From Lichenicola sp964658455 (GTDB lineage: Bacteria > Pseudomonadota > Alphaproteobacteria > Acetobacterales > Acetobacteraceae), in the NCBI GenBank assembly GCA_964658455.1, contig CAZZZA010000092.1:1-12411 (forward strand): a DNA stretch of 12,411 bases, read 5' to 3'. Within the stretch, counting starts at the first letter, position 1; every line of letters starts with the position of its first letter. Shown piece after piece: positions 1 to 6,680 of this stretch. Below the pieces are notes generated by a model, which searched no databases, had not been told where the DNA came from, and saw only the letters and a list, made by a program, of their open reading frames with translations. The position numbers and the translations under genes were made by a program.

Positions 1-54
1 ACAGGCAGCCGACACCAGCCCGACATAGCCGCCGCCGATCATCGCGATATGCAT
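1..54 (-). CDS. ugd: UDP-glucose 6-dehydrogenase, N-terminal fragment (runs off left edge)
   Basis: Only the first 18 codons are inside the window; they read MHIAMIGGGYVGLVSAAC. This is the nucleotide-binding strand and glycine-rich turn (GxGYVGL) that opens the UDP-glucose/GDP-mannose dehydrogenase family, which oxidises UDP-glucose to UDP-glucuronate for exopolysaccharide or lipid A sugars in the cytoplasm. The ATG at 54-52 is preceded on the minus strand by GAGGGAAACGGACGG, a fair ribosome binding site. UDP-glucose dehydrogenase fits best because GYVGLVSAAC is typical of it, but a GDP-mannose or UDP-ManNAc dehydrogenase cannot be excluded from 18 residues. It lies 101 bp downstream of the OmpA-like lipoprotein gene on the same strand. 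Confidence 0.72.
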   Translation of the reverse strand, partial: MHIAMIGGGYVGLVSAAC

Positions 55-155
55 CCGTCCGTTTCCCTCGGCGTCAGTTCCGGCTCCTGCGCCCGGCCCG
101 GTGGGACGAGCGCAGGCCGGACCTAATCATACCTGACGGCCGGACGCGATGCGGG
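55..155 (-). promoter_or_regulatory. Leader region of the ugd-like gene with a possible -10 and a hairpin
   Basis: This 101-bp gap separates the OmpA-like stop codon from the ugd-like start. On the minus strand TATGAT (131-126) matches the sigma70 -10 at five of six positions, but no convincing -35 lies at the right distance. An inverted repeat, CCTGCGC (86-92) with GCGCAGG (110-116), could form a stem with a 17-nt loop in the leader. Both are weak; the two genes could equally be co-transcribed. Confidence 0.25.
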
Positions 156-665
156 TCAGATCAGACGCCAGGTGACGACCACCCGCCGGTTCTCGGGCGA
201 GGCCGGCGCCGCGTTGCCGACCGGGTCCGAGGCGCCCATCGCCCGCAGCAACAGCCGATCGGCGGGAATGCCGCGCGCCACCAGCGCCTTCTTCACCGCC
301 TGCGCCCGGCGCGCCGAGAGCAGCAGGTTCGCATACTCGTCGCCGGTATTGTCCGAGTGTCCGGTGGTGAACATCAGCACCGGGTTGGCGTCGCGGAACA
401 GCCGGGCGGCGAGGTCGAGCTTCTTCTCCGCCTCCGCCGACAGCGCGGCGCTGCCATCGGCGAAGCTGACCGCGATCTGGTCGTTGACCACCGCCTTGGC
501 TTCGTCGCCGGCGGTCGGCTTGGTCGCCAGCGGCACGTTGGCGGGGGCCTGGACGCTGGAAGCGGCCGCGTTGGGCCCGGGTTGCGGCGCGGCACAGGCG
601 GAGAGCAGCAGGGCGACGGCCAGGCAGGACGCCGCCCGATGATCGATGGCAGGGAAAGGTTTCAC
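156..665 (-). CDS. OmpA-family outer-membrane lipoprotein
   Basis: The 169-residue protein begins with a short lipoprotein signal (hydrophobic SCLAVALL, lipobox LSAC with Cys24), followed by a Pro/Ala-rich tether (about 25-55). An OmpA C-terminal peptidoglycan-binding domain fills residues 62-169. Visible family motifs are GHSDNTG with Asp105, NLLLSARRAQAV with Arg120 (the Asp/Arg pair that holds the diaminopimelate of peptidoglycan), GIPADRL and the closing ENRRV. Expected role: a Pal-like lipid-anchored link between outer membrane and cell wall. The start is a GTG at 665-663, with AGGGGAG about ten bases upstream. It is divergent from the Sel1-repeat gene and upstream of the ugd-like gene. 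The name Pal is not used because the tol genes are absent and the sequence is not close enough to decide. Confidence 0.9.
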   Translation of the reverse strand: MKPFPAIDHRAASCLAVALLLSACAAPQPGPNAAASSVQAPANVPLATKPTAGDEAKAVVNDQIAVSFADGSAALSAEAEKKLDLAARLFRDANPVLMFTTGHSDNTGDEYANLLLSARRAQAVKKALVARGIPADRLLLRAMGASDPVGNAAPASPENRRVVVTWRLI

Positions 666-783
666 GGCGCGATAACTCCCCTAATTTATGGATTTTTAAC
701 TTTCTACTTCCTTTCTCGAAGGAAAGGGAAGATAAATTCTTTTGGCTGAGGCGTTACCGATACTCCTTATTAAGGAAACCCTC
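666..783. promoter_or_regulatory. AT-rich divergent promoter region with two inverted repeats
   Basis: This gap between divergent starts is clearly richer in A/T than anything else in the window. It holds an imperfect hairpin, TTCCTTTC (708-715) against GAAAGG (722-727) continued by GAAG, and a near-perfect small palindrome, TCCTTA (764-769), T, TAAGGA (771-776). The second palindrome contains the AAGGA ribosome binding site of the Sel1-repeat gene. GATAAA (731-736) is a weak -10 candidate for the plus-strand gene. Both genes probably start transcription here; the exact promoters are not assignable by eye. Confidence 0.5.
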
Positions 784-1686
784 ATGAAAAACATAACGAT
801 TGCCGCTTTTTTGACGGTGTCTTGTTGCGTGGGACCGGCGCTGGCGGCGCCCGGGCCCGCATCGCGCGACGCCGCCATGCAGGCGTTCCAGAACGGTGCG
901 TTCGCCGAGGCGCTGCATGGCTGGATGGACGCCGCCGCGCAGGGCGACGCGCAGGCGGCCCGCTATGTCGGGATCCTCTACGATACCGGCGAGGGCGTGC
1001 AGCAGGACCAGACCCAGGCCCTGCGCTGGTATCAGCGCGCCGCCGATCTCGGCGACGTGCCGGCGGCGTTCAACGTCGCGGTCTGCTACGATTCCGGCCG
1101 CTGCGGTGCGCGCGACGCCGCGCTGGCGGCACACTGGTATCAGCGTGCGGCGGCGCACCGGTTCGGACGCGCCGAATACAACCTGGCGCTGGTCTACAGC
1201 GACGGCGACGGGGTACAGCGCGATCCTGCCGTGGCACGGCGCCTGTTCAAGGATGCGGCTGCGGACGGCATCGAGGCGGCGCGGGCGCATCTGCCGCACG
1301 CCACCCGGGCGGCGTTCCGGGTGCGGCCGTCGCCGGCGCTCGATGGCGGGTCACGCGCCGCCCCGGAGAGCGAACCCGGTCAGGACCATCTGTTCCTGGC
1401 GGCGCAGCGTCAGCTGCTGAGCCGAACCCCGGCGGCGACCGCTGCGGCGGCTTCCATGTTCGGCCGGGAGTCGGAAGGCGCCGGGCCGAACGCGCTGATG
1501 GCGCGCTACGATCTGGCCTGGTGCTACGAGAACGGCATTGGCGTCTCGGTCGATCGTCACCGCGCCTACAGCCTGTTCGTCGACGTCGCCAGCCGCACCG
1601 ACGACCCCGCCTTGCGGGCGCTCGCCGAGACCGGCGCGGCGGCGGTGGCCCGCCCGAGCGTCACCGCCTCGATGGCGGTCCCCTGA
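784..1686 (+). CDS. Secreted Sel1-repeat protein
   Basis: A 300-residue protein with an N-terminal Sec signal (MKN, hydrophobic ITIAAFLTVSCCVGPALA, cleavage near Ala21/Ala22). Sel1-like repeats (about 36 residues, SLR type of TPR) follow at about 53-89, 91-127 and 128-163, with hallmarks such as LYDTGEGVQQDQTQALRWYQ and YSDGDGVQRD. A more isolated repeat lies near 238-272 (YDLAWCYENGIGV). Residues 172-235 are a low-complexity linker. Sel1 repeats are protein-interaction scaffolds; a periplasmic partner is expected but not identifiable. The ATG at 784 was chosen over an in-frame TTG at 742 because it begins the signal peptide and has AAGGAA about eight bases upstream. The first codons are AT-rich, unlike the body. 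The gene ends 19 bp from the convergent LysM protein gene. Confidence 0.88.
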   Translation: MKNITIAAFLTVSCCVGPALAAPGPASRDAAMQAFQNGAFAEALHGWMDAAAQGDAQAARYVGILYDTGEGVQQDQTQALRWYQRAADLGDVPAAFNVAVCYDSGRCGARDAALAAHWYQRAAAHRFGRAEYNLALVYSDGDGVQRDPAVARRLFKDAAADGIEAARAHLPHATRAAFRVRPSPALDGGSRAAPESEPGQDHLFLAAQRQLLSRTPAATAAAASMFGRESEGAGPNALMARYDLAWCYENGIGVSVDRHRAYSLFVDVASRTDDPALRALAETGAAAVARPSVTASMAVP

Positions 1687-1705
1687 GCGTCGGCGGCGGG
1701 CGGGC

Positions 1706-3106
1706 CTAGGGTTTCGGCCAGCCGCCCGACGGCGACGGGAACACCAACCTGGTCCCCGGCCGCAGCACCGGGTTCATCGCCGCGATCTGCGCATAGGGCG
1801 GTGCGTCCGCGCCGCGATAGACCGCGCGATACAGCGCCCGCAGCGTGTCGCCCGGCTGGGCCAGCAGCAGCAGGCTGGCGCCGGCCGGTGCCGGGGCGGG
1901 GGCCGGCGCGGGCGAGGGAAGCGGCGTCTGGGTCAGCGGCGGCGGCTGGATCACCGCGGCGAGCCGGGTCTGCGGCGCGGGGTGCGGGTTGTCGGCATGG
2001 CCCGCCGGCCGTCCCGGCCAGTGCGGGAGCAGGCCGGCCGGCATCAAGGCGGTGAGCGTCAGGCCGGCGAAGCCCGCCGCCGCCGCCAGCCCGACCGGCG
2101 CCGGATAGCGCCGCCAGCGCCCCGGCCGCGGCGCGAAGGACAGCACCGGCGCGGGCGCATCCGCCCCCTGGCAGCGCAAGCGCCACAGCACCGCCGGCAG
2201 GGTCGGGAGGCCGGCAGCGGCGAGCCGTGGACCGGGATCGACGGTGCCGGCCAGCAGGATCTGCAGGCCGCCGAACCGCAGCGCCGCCTCCGCCGCCTGT
2301 TCGAGTTCCGCGATCATCGCCGCCGACAGCGCCTCCGCATCCTCGATGACCAGCAGCACGCCGCAGCCGGCATCCGGCCTGGCGTCGTGGGCGCGGGAGG
2401 CGGCCGCGCGCAGCCCGTCCGGGGTGGCGGTGGCGGCGGATAGCCTGGCCGGCAGCAGCCGCGCCGACGCACAGCGCGCCAGCAGCCGGCGCACCATGTC
2501 GCTGGTCTCGGCCACCGGACCGACCAGGGCGATCGCCGGCGCGCCGGCGGCGAGCGCGCCGGCGACGACGTCGATGCCGCGCGAGGGGTCCGGCGCGGAC
2601 TCCGCCGCCATCGTATCCCGCAGATCGACGAGATGCGGGCAGGCGGTCTCAAGCCCGTAGGTGTTGGCGGCGGCAAACAGCGGCGGCAGGGGGTCGGTGC
2701 CGGCGAGCAGGAAGGCCAGCCCGCCATGGATCGAAGCGGCCTCCGCCGCCAGGTCCAGCTCGTGCAGCAGGTCCGGCGACGCCGCCTGCGCCTGCGAGAG
2801 CACCAGCAGGATACGCGTCGCGCGATCGGGCCTCGCGGCATGGGCGGCGCCGACGCGGGCGCGCAGCAGCGCCGGCGTGGCGGACGAGGCCTGCAGCCCG
2901 ACGGCGCGCAGCCCCTGGCCGTCGAGCAGCGGCAGCAGACAGCCGATCACCTCCGCGGTGTCCTGCGCCGCGCCGAGCAGCACCACCCCCTGCGGGCCGT
3001 CGCCCAGACAGGCCAGGATCTGCTGCGCGGCCCGTCTCGCCATGGCCGGGGCGTCGTGATGCTCCGAACCGTCGGTCAGGACGCCTGGGTGCCGGTCTGT
3101 CATCAT
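1706..3106 (-). CDS. ExeA/DamX-like membrane protein: two degenerate ATPase repeats, TM segment, LysM domain
   Basis: 466 residues from the chosen start. Two tandem repeats of about 113 residues (about 38-151 and 190-302) align well with each other: both have a hydrophobic strand then a P-loop-like turn (VVLLGAAQDTAEV and IALVGPVAETSDM), HAARPD/HDARPD, a Walker B-like strand (LLVLSQAQ and LLVIEDAE) and a LLAGT sensor-like strand. This order resembles the ExeA/GspA AAA domain, but the Gly-Lys-Thr of Walker A is missing in both copies, so ATP hydrolysis is unlikely. One transmembrane segment follows (about 336-360), then a Pro/Ala linker (372-409) and a LysM domain (412-458: QPGDTL, AAMNPVLRPGTRLVFP) that should bind periplasmic peptidoglycan. 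The ATG at 3106 (a second ATG follows at once) was preferred to a GTG at 3178; both have weak ribosome sites. Family placement is inference; the duplication, TM and LysM are readable directly. Confidence 0.75.
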   Translation of the reverse strand: MMTDRHPGVLTDGSEHHDAPAMARRAAQQILACLGDGPQGVVLLGAAQDTAEVIGCLLPLLDGQGLRAVGLQASSATPALLRARVGAAHAARPDRATRILLVLSQAQAASPDLLHELDLAAEAASIHGGLAFLLAGTDPLPPLFAAANTYGLETACPHLVDLRDTMAAESAPDPSRGIDVVAGALAAGAPAIALVGPVAETSDMVRRLLARCASARLLPARLSAATATPDGLRAAASRAHDARPDAGCGVLLVIEDAEALSAAMIAELEQAAEAALRFGGLQILLAGTVDPGPRLAAAGLPTLPAVLWRLRCQGADAPAPVLSFAPRPGRWRRYPAPVGLAAAAGFAGLTLTALMPAGLLPHWPGRPAGHADNPHPAPQTRLAAVIQPPPLTQTPLPSPAPAPAPAPAGASLLLLAQPGDTLRALYRAVYRGADAPPYAQIAAMNPVLRPGTRLVFPSPSGGWPKP

Positions 3107-3384
3107 GCGGTGTCCGAGAGATCGCGCGGGCCGGCTGTCAGAGAAGCCGAACCGCGCACCCGGTTCAACCGCGAACACCGTCCCGGCGGCGCGGAAATTT
3201 GCCCCTTCCGTCTCGTCCGACGGGAAACTTCCCGGGCAGCGAAAGACCGGTCGGAATTGCGTGGCGCGGCTGGTTTTTGTGGCGGCCGCGCCTGTGTTGC
3301 ACGCATCGAGCGCGGCCGCTCCGGTCCCTGCCGGCAGGGACCTTGATACGCCCTGGAGGTTAGCGCCCGGTTAAGGCCGGTCGG
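3107..3384. promoter_or_regulatory. 278-bp intergenic region upstream of the LysM protein gene
   Basis: This space contains the probable promoter of the LysM-protein gene on the minus strand and the terminator-like structures of the YncE-type gene. Apart from the two inverted repeats at 3308-3342 I see no recognisable operator, RNA gene or convincing -35/-10 pair. An in-frame extension of the LysM gene could occupy 3107-3178 if the upstream GTG is used. Confidence 0.35.
3308..3342 (-). terminator. Back-to-back palindromes, probable terminator of the YncE-type gene
   Basis: A perfect 20-bp palindrome lies at 3323-3342 (arm GGTCCCTGCC and its exact complement). It directly abuts a second inverted repeat at 3308-3321 (GAGCG, CGGC, CGCTC). 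They start 43 bp past the stop codon of the minus-strand YncE-type gene, where a terminator would be expected. Neither is followed by a T run in either direction, so this is not a standard intrinsic terminator. A symmetric protein-binding site is the alternative reading. Confidence 0.4.
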
Positions 3385-4407
3385 CTATCGGACGTCCAGC
3401 ACCAGCACGCCGAAGCTGCCCGGCACCAGCCTGGACGGCCGGCCGGCGGCGCGGATCACCTTGCCGTACGGCAGATAGACACGCTGCGTGTCGGGATCGA
3501 GCGCGCCGGTGCGCGCACCCGGCCGGGTGGCGATCTGGCGGGTGACGTGCGGCGTGCCGTCGAGCGCGATCTCCGACAGGGTGGCGTCGCCGCCGCTGGG
3601 AATGAACACGCGGCCATGCCCCAGGTCGGCCAGCACCGCGTCGGGGCCCTTGCCGATCTTCAGCGTCGCCGCCTCGCTGCCGTCATCGTGCAGGATCTTG
3701 GCCACGCCATTGGCGCAGGACGAGATCAGCAGCCGCCGGTCCGGGTCGTAGACCAGCCCGGTCGGGCCGTCGCAGCCGGCCAGCGGATAGCGCGCCGTCA
3801 CCTGCCCGGAGGCGAGGGCGACGACGGCGATCTGGTTGCGGTCCTCGATGTTGACGAACAGCCGGCCGTTCCCGTCGAGCGCCGGGGTCTCCAGGCCGCC
3901 GCCGACCTCGATCGTGCCGGCGACCCGCGGCGCGGTGGCGGCGGCGGCGATGCGGGTGATGCTGCCGGACTCGCCGTTCATCACCAGCACCGAGCCGTCG
4001 GCCGGATCCAGGATCGCTGCGTCCGGCTTGTCGCCGGTCCGCAGCGTCGTGATCACGGCGCCGCTGGTGGCGTCGATGATGCTGGCGGTCTTGCTGTCGC
4101 CGTCAGTGGACAGGATCCGCTTGCCCGGCAGCGGCAGCGCCTGATGCAGGTGGTGGCCCTGCGCCAGGGTCGGGCCGAAGCGGTTGTCGGCCAGGCCGAA
4201 GGTGTCGATGCCGCTGCTGCGGGCGATCAGCAGCGCCCCGATCTCCCGGTCGACGGCGGCGTAGTCCCAGCCGCCCGGCGCATCCTTGCCGCGCACGTCG
4301 GCGATGACCTTTCCGGGCACCGGCTGCGCCAGCGCCGGGCCGGGCACTAGGGCCCCAGCCAGCGTGCAGCAGAGGATCAGGGGGGCGGCGGCCTTGGACA
4401 TGCGCAC
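3385..4407 (-). CDS. Secreted YncE-type beta-propeller protein
   Basis: About 340 residues. A Sec signal peptide (hydrophobic core PLILCCTLAGALVPG, cleavage ALA/QPV) is followed by repeated propeller blades whose strands read as YVTN/NHL-like units: KRILSTDGDSKTASIIDATSG, SVLVMNGESGSITRI, GRLFVNIEDRNQIAVV, RRLLISSCANGVAKIL, GRVFIPSGGDATLSEI and QRVYLPYGKVI. Such YncE-family proteins are periplasmic; their ligands are mostly unknown. Two cysteines (Cys226 and Cys245 of the longest frame) could form a disulfide. The GTG at 4407 was chosen because AGGAG lies 11 bases upstream; an ATG at 4401, two codons on, gives the same signal peptide, and a GTG at 4449 would bury it. It is divergent from the response-regulator gene, a common sign of control by that regulator. 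Confidence 0.85.
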   Translation of the reverse strand: MRMSKAAAPLILCCTLAGALVPGPALAQPVPGKVIADVRGKDAPGGWDYAAVDREIGALLIARSSGIDTFGLADNRFGPTLAQGHHLHQALPLPGKRILSTDGDSKTASIIDATSGAVITTLRTGDKPDAAILDPADGSVLVMNGESGSITRIAAAATAPRVAGTIEVGGGLETPALDGNGRLFVNIEDRNQIAVVALASGQVTARYPLAGCDGPTGLVYDPDRRLLISSCANGVAKILHDDGSEAATLKIGKGPDAVLADLGHGRVFIPSGGDATLSEIALDGTPHVTRQIATRPGARTGALDPDTQRVYLPYGKVIRAAGRPSRLVPGSFGVLVLDVR

Positions 4408-4517
4408 GGTCGGTTCGTCTCCTGGTGAGGGCTTGCCGGATAGCGGCACGCTGCCTGTCGGGTCGTGTCATGCAGCTTGTGCATTGACAACTTGACCGGC
4501 TGGGTTCTTCAGGTCGC
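4408..4517. promoter_or_regulatory. Divergent promoter region between YncE-type gene and response regulator
   Basis: The 110-bp gap should hold promoters for both directions. It contains TTGACA (4484-4489), an exact -35 consensus on the plus strand, but no good -10 follows at 16-18 bp, and a start from it would fall at or near the ATG at 4518, giving a nearly leaderless message. An inverted repeat ATGCA-N5-TGCAT (4470-4484) overlaps this -35. TGTC occurs twice at 10-bp spacing (4456 and 4466), the sort of periodicity OmpR-type regulators use. These are candidates for autoregulation by the adjacent regulator, not proof. Confidence 0.4.
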
Positions 4518-5213
4518 ATGAGCGCGATGAGAGTTCTGCTGATCGAGGACGACGCCGAGACCGCTTCCTTCGTCGGCGAGGGAATGCGCGAGGAGCGGCA
4601 TGTGCTCGAGGTGGCCACCGAGGGGCGCGCCGGCCTGGTGCTGGCGGCCAGCGAGCCCTGGGACGTGATCATGGTCGATCGCATGCTGCCGGGGCTCGAC
4701 GGGCTGTCGATCGTCAGGATGCTGCGCGGCAGCGCGGTGCGGACGCCGATCCTGTTCCTGACCACCCTGGACGGCATCGACGACCGCGTCGCCGGGCTCA
4801 ATGCCGGCGCCGACGATTACGTGGTCAAGCCGTTCGCGCTGGCCGAACTCAAGGCGCGTGTCGCCGCGCTCGGCCGGCGCGGCCAGACGCCGCTGCAGGT
4901 GGCGACCCGCATCAGCATCGCCGACCTGACGGTGGATCTGCTGTCGCGCACCGTCAGGCGCGACGGCACGCTGATCGTGCTGCAGCCGCGCGAATACCGG
5001 CTGCTGGAGCATCTGATCCGACACCAGGGCGAGGTGGTGACGCGCACCATGCTGTTGGAGCAGGTGTGGGACCTGCATTTCGACCCCAACACCAACATCG
5101 TCGAGAGCCATATCAGCCGGCTGCGCGACAAGCTCGGCCGGGACCGGCGCGAGCTGATCCATACCGTGCGCGGCGCGGGCTACGTGATGCGTGCCGACGA
5201 TGGGCCAGGATAG
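4518..5213 (+). CDS. OmpR/PhoB-family response regulator
   Basis: 231 residues. The receiver domain (about 4-118) has the acidic pocket Asp11/Asp12, phospho-acceptor Asp54 (IMVDRMLPGLDG), the switch Thr82 (LFLTTLDG) and Lys104 (YVVKPF). The C-terminal winged helix (about 128-228) shows LQPREYRLLEHLIRH, VWDLHFDPNTNIVESHISRLRDKL and IHTVRGAGYVM, diagnostic of OmpR-type DNA binding. It is a complete, apparently functional transcription factor for the membrane kinase encoded next, with which it overlaps by 14 bp. Start: ATG at 4518 with only a weak AGGTCGC upstream; an ATG at 4527 is the alternative. Its regulon is unknown; the two propeller genes on either side are natural candidates. Confidence 0.95.
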   Translation: MSAMRVLLIEDDAETASFVGEGMREERHVLEVATEGRAGLVLAASEPWDVIMVDRMLPGLDGLSIVRMLRGSAVRTPILFLTTLDGIDDRVAGLNAGADDYVVKPFALAELKARVAALGRRGQTPLQVATRISIADLTVDLLSRTVRRDGTLIVLQPREYRLLEHLIRHQGEVVTRTMLLEQVWDLHFDPNTNIVESHISRLRDKLGRDRRELIHTVRGAGYVMRADDGPG

Positions 5214-6597
5214 GAGCCGGCGGGGAGCGGCGCTGCGTCTGACCCGCAGCTCGTCGTTCCGCCTGATGCTTGTCTTCGCCGCCTTCTTCACCCTCTCCTC
5301 GCTGGTGCTGTTCGCGATCGTGTTCGTCAGCACCGACGGCTTCATGACCCGGCAGATCGATGCCACGGTGGCCAACGAGATGGCCGAGATCAGCGCAGAT
5401 GCCGGCGGCGACCCGGCACGGCTGCGCGACGTGATCGGCACGCTGGTGCGCAACGCGCCCGGCTTCTTCTATCTGCTGCAGGACGCGCAGGGCAGGGTGG
5501 TGGTCGGCAACATGGCCGCCCTGCCGCCGCGCGCCGGCCGCCGCACGCTGGAACTGCCGGTGCTCGGCCCGTCGGTCGCATCGGGCCGGCGCATGATCCA
5601 TGTGCGCGGCCAGGGCCGCTTCCTGCCGGACGGGGTCTATCTGTTCGTCGGCAGCGACGAGGCGGCGCGGCTGGCGATGCGCCGGTCCCTGGTCGGCGCC
5701 TTCCTCTGGAGCCTGGGGGCGATCGCGGCGATCGGGCTGATCGGCGGGCTGGTGATGGCGATGCTGGTGCTGCGCCGGATCGAGGCGATCAGCGTCGGCA
5801 TCCGCGCCATCATGGCCGGCGACCTGACCCAGCGCATCGCGCTCGGCGGCTCCGGCGACGAGTTCGACCACCTGTCCGGGACGCTGAACGCGATGCTGGA
5901 ACGGATCGAGAGCCTGGTGCAGGGCATGCGGCAGATCTCCAACGATATCGCCCACGACCTGCGGACCCCGCTGACCCGCTTGCGCCAGGGGCTGGAGCTG
6001 GCGACGCGGCGGCCGGCCTCCGCCGAGGCGCTGCGCGGACAGGTCGAGATCGCGACCGCCCAGGTGGACCAGATCCTGGTCACCTTCAGCGCGTTGCTGC
6101 GGATCGCGCAGATCGAGTCGCAGGCGGCCCTGGAGCGCGGCTTCGCCCCGGTCGCGCTCGGCCCGCTGATCGAGACCATGCTCGAGGTGTTCGGCCCGGT
6201 CGCCGAGGAGCGCGGCCAGCATCTCGCCGCCAGGCTCGACGCCGGCCAGCTGGCGCTGTCGGTGCGCGGCGACAAGCCGCTGCTGGGCCAGCTGCTGGCC
6301 AACCTGATCGAGAACGCGCTGCGCCATACGCAGGATGGCAGCCACATCGTCGTCGAGGCGCGCCGGGTCGCCGACGGGCTGGCGCTCACCGTGTCCGATG
6401 ACGGGCCCGGCATCCCCGCCGCCGAGCACGCCTTCGTGCTGCGCCGCTTCGCGCGGCTCGATGCCAGCCGCAGCACCCCGGGCAACGGCCTGGGGCTGAG
6501 CCTGGTCAAGGCGATCGCCGCCCATCACGGCGCCACGCTGCGGCTGCTCGACAACGCGCCGGGCCTCGCCTGCGTGGTGGTGTTTCCGGTGGCGTGA
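5200..6597 (+). CDS. Membrane sensor histidine kinase
   Basis: 465 residues from the ATG at 5200, which lies inside the end of the regulator gene (translational coupling). Topology: TM1 at about 22-44 (FRLMLVFAAFFTLSSLVLFAIVFV), a periplasmic sensor of about 120 residues, TM2 at about 166-191, then HAMP (about 192-245). The phospho-accepting His252 is in NDIAHDLRTPLTRLR, and the HATPase_c domain has the N box (NLIENALRHT, Asn372), G1 (DDGPGI) and G2 (GNGLGLSLVK). All catalytic motifs are intact. The sensor segment is short, has no PAS or Cache signature I can recognise, and its signal cannot be predicted. An in-frame GTG at 5191 is an alternative start. It converges on the phosphoesterase gene across a 72-bp gap with a strong hairpin. 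Confidence 0.95.
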   Translation: MGQDRSRRGAALRLTRSSSFRLMLVFAAFFTLSSLVLFAIVFVSTDGFMTRQIDATVANEMAEISADAGGDPARLRDVIGTLVRNAPGFFYLLQDAQGRVVVGNMAALPPRAGRRTLELPVLGPSVASGRRMIHVRGQGRFLPDGVYLFVGSDEAARLAMRRSLVGAFLWSLGAIAAIGLIGGLVMAMLVLRRIEAISVGIRAIMAGDLTQRIALGGSGDEFDHLSGTLNAMLERIESLVQGMRQISNDIAHDLRTPLTRLRQGLELATRRPASAEALRGQVEIATAQVDQILVTFSALLRIAQIESQAALERGFAPVALGPLIETMLEVFGPVAEERGQHLAARLDAGQLALSVRGDKPLLGQLLANLIENALRHTQDGSHIVVEARRVADGLALTVSDDGPGIPAAEHAFVLRRFARLDASRSTPGNGLGLSLVKAIAAHHGATLRLLDNAPGLACVVVFPVA

Positions 6598-6608
6598 ACC
6601 GGAACGCG

Positions 6609-6634
6609 AACGGCCGCCCGGTGGGGCGGCCGTT
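6609..6634. terminator. Bidirectional terminator hairpin between convergent genes
   Basis: A perfect 10-bp stem, AACGGCCGCC (6609-6618) with GGCGGCCGTT (6625-6634) and a 6-nt loop, begins 11 bp after the kinase stop codon. It sits in the gap between convergent genes, so it can serve both strands. Each arm starts with AA or ends with TT, but there is no long T tract, as is common in GC-rich genomes. Confidence 0.65.
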
Positions 6635-6662
6635 GCATGGGTGGCGGTCGCAGGGGCGGCCG

Positions 6663-6680
6663 GCGACGATCAGTCGTCGC
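6663..6680 (-). terminator. Second small hairpin overlapping the phosphoesterase stop codon
   Basis: GCGACGA (6663-6669), TCAG, TCGTCGC (6674-6680) forms a 7-bp stem with a 4-nt loop. The TGA stop of the phosphoesterase gene (6672-6670) lies in the loop. It may add to the terminator at 6609-6634 or be chance, since the right arm also encodes the terminal Ser-Asp-Asp. Confidence 0.25.

Noticed and set aside
742..783. TTG-initiated extension of the Sel1-repeat protein
   Set aside because: It would place 14 residues in front of a good signal peptide and lacks a ribosome site; the ATG at 784 has both.
1882..1925. GC-rich repeat-like stretch in the LysM protein gene
   Set aside because: It encodes the Pro-Ala linker; the DNA periodicity follows from the PAPAPAP protein sequence and needs no other explanation.
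1538..2443. A 301-codon plus-strand frame across the end of the Sel1 gene and opposite the LysM protein
   Set aside because: Arg/Gly-rich shadow that crosses two real gene ends; no recognisable domain.
5113..6528. A 471-codon minus-strand frame opposite the histidine kinase
   Set aside because: Low-complexity Arg/Gln/Ala/His composition, no motif; it mirrors the intact kinase on the plus strand.
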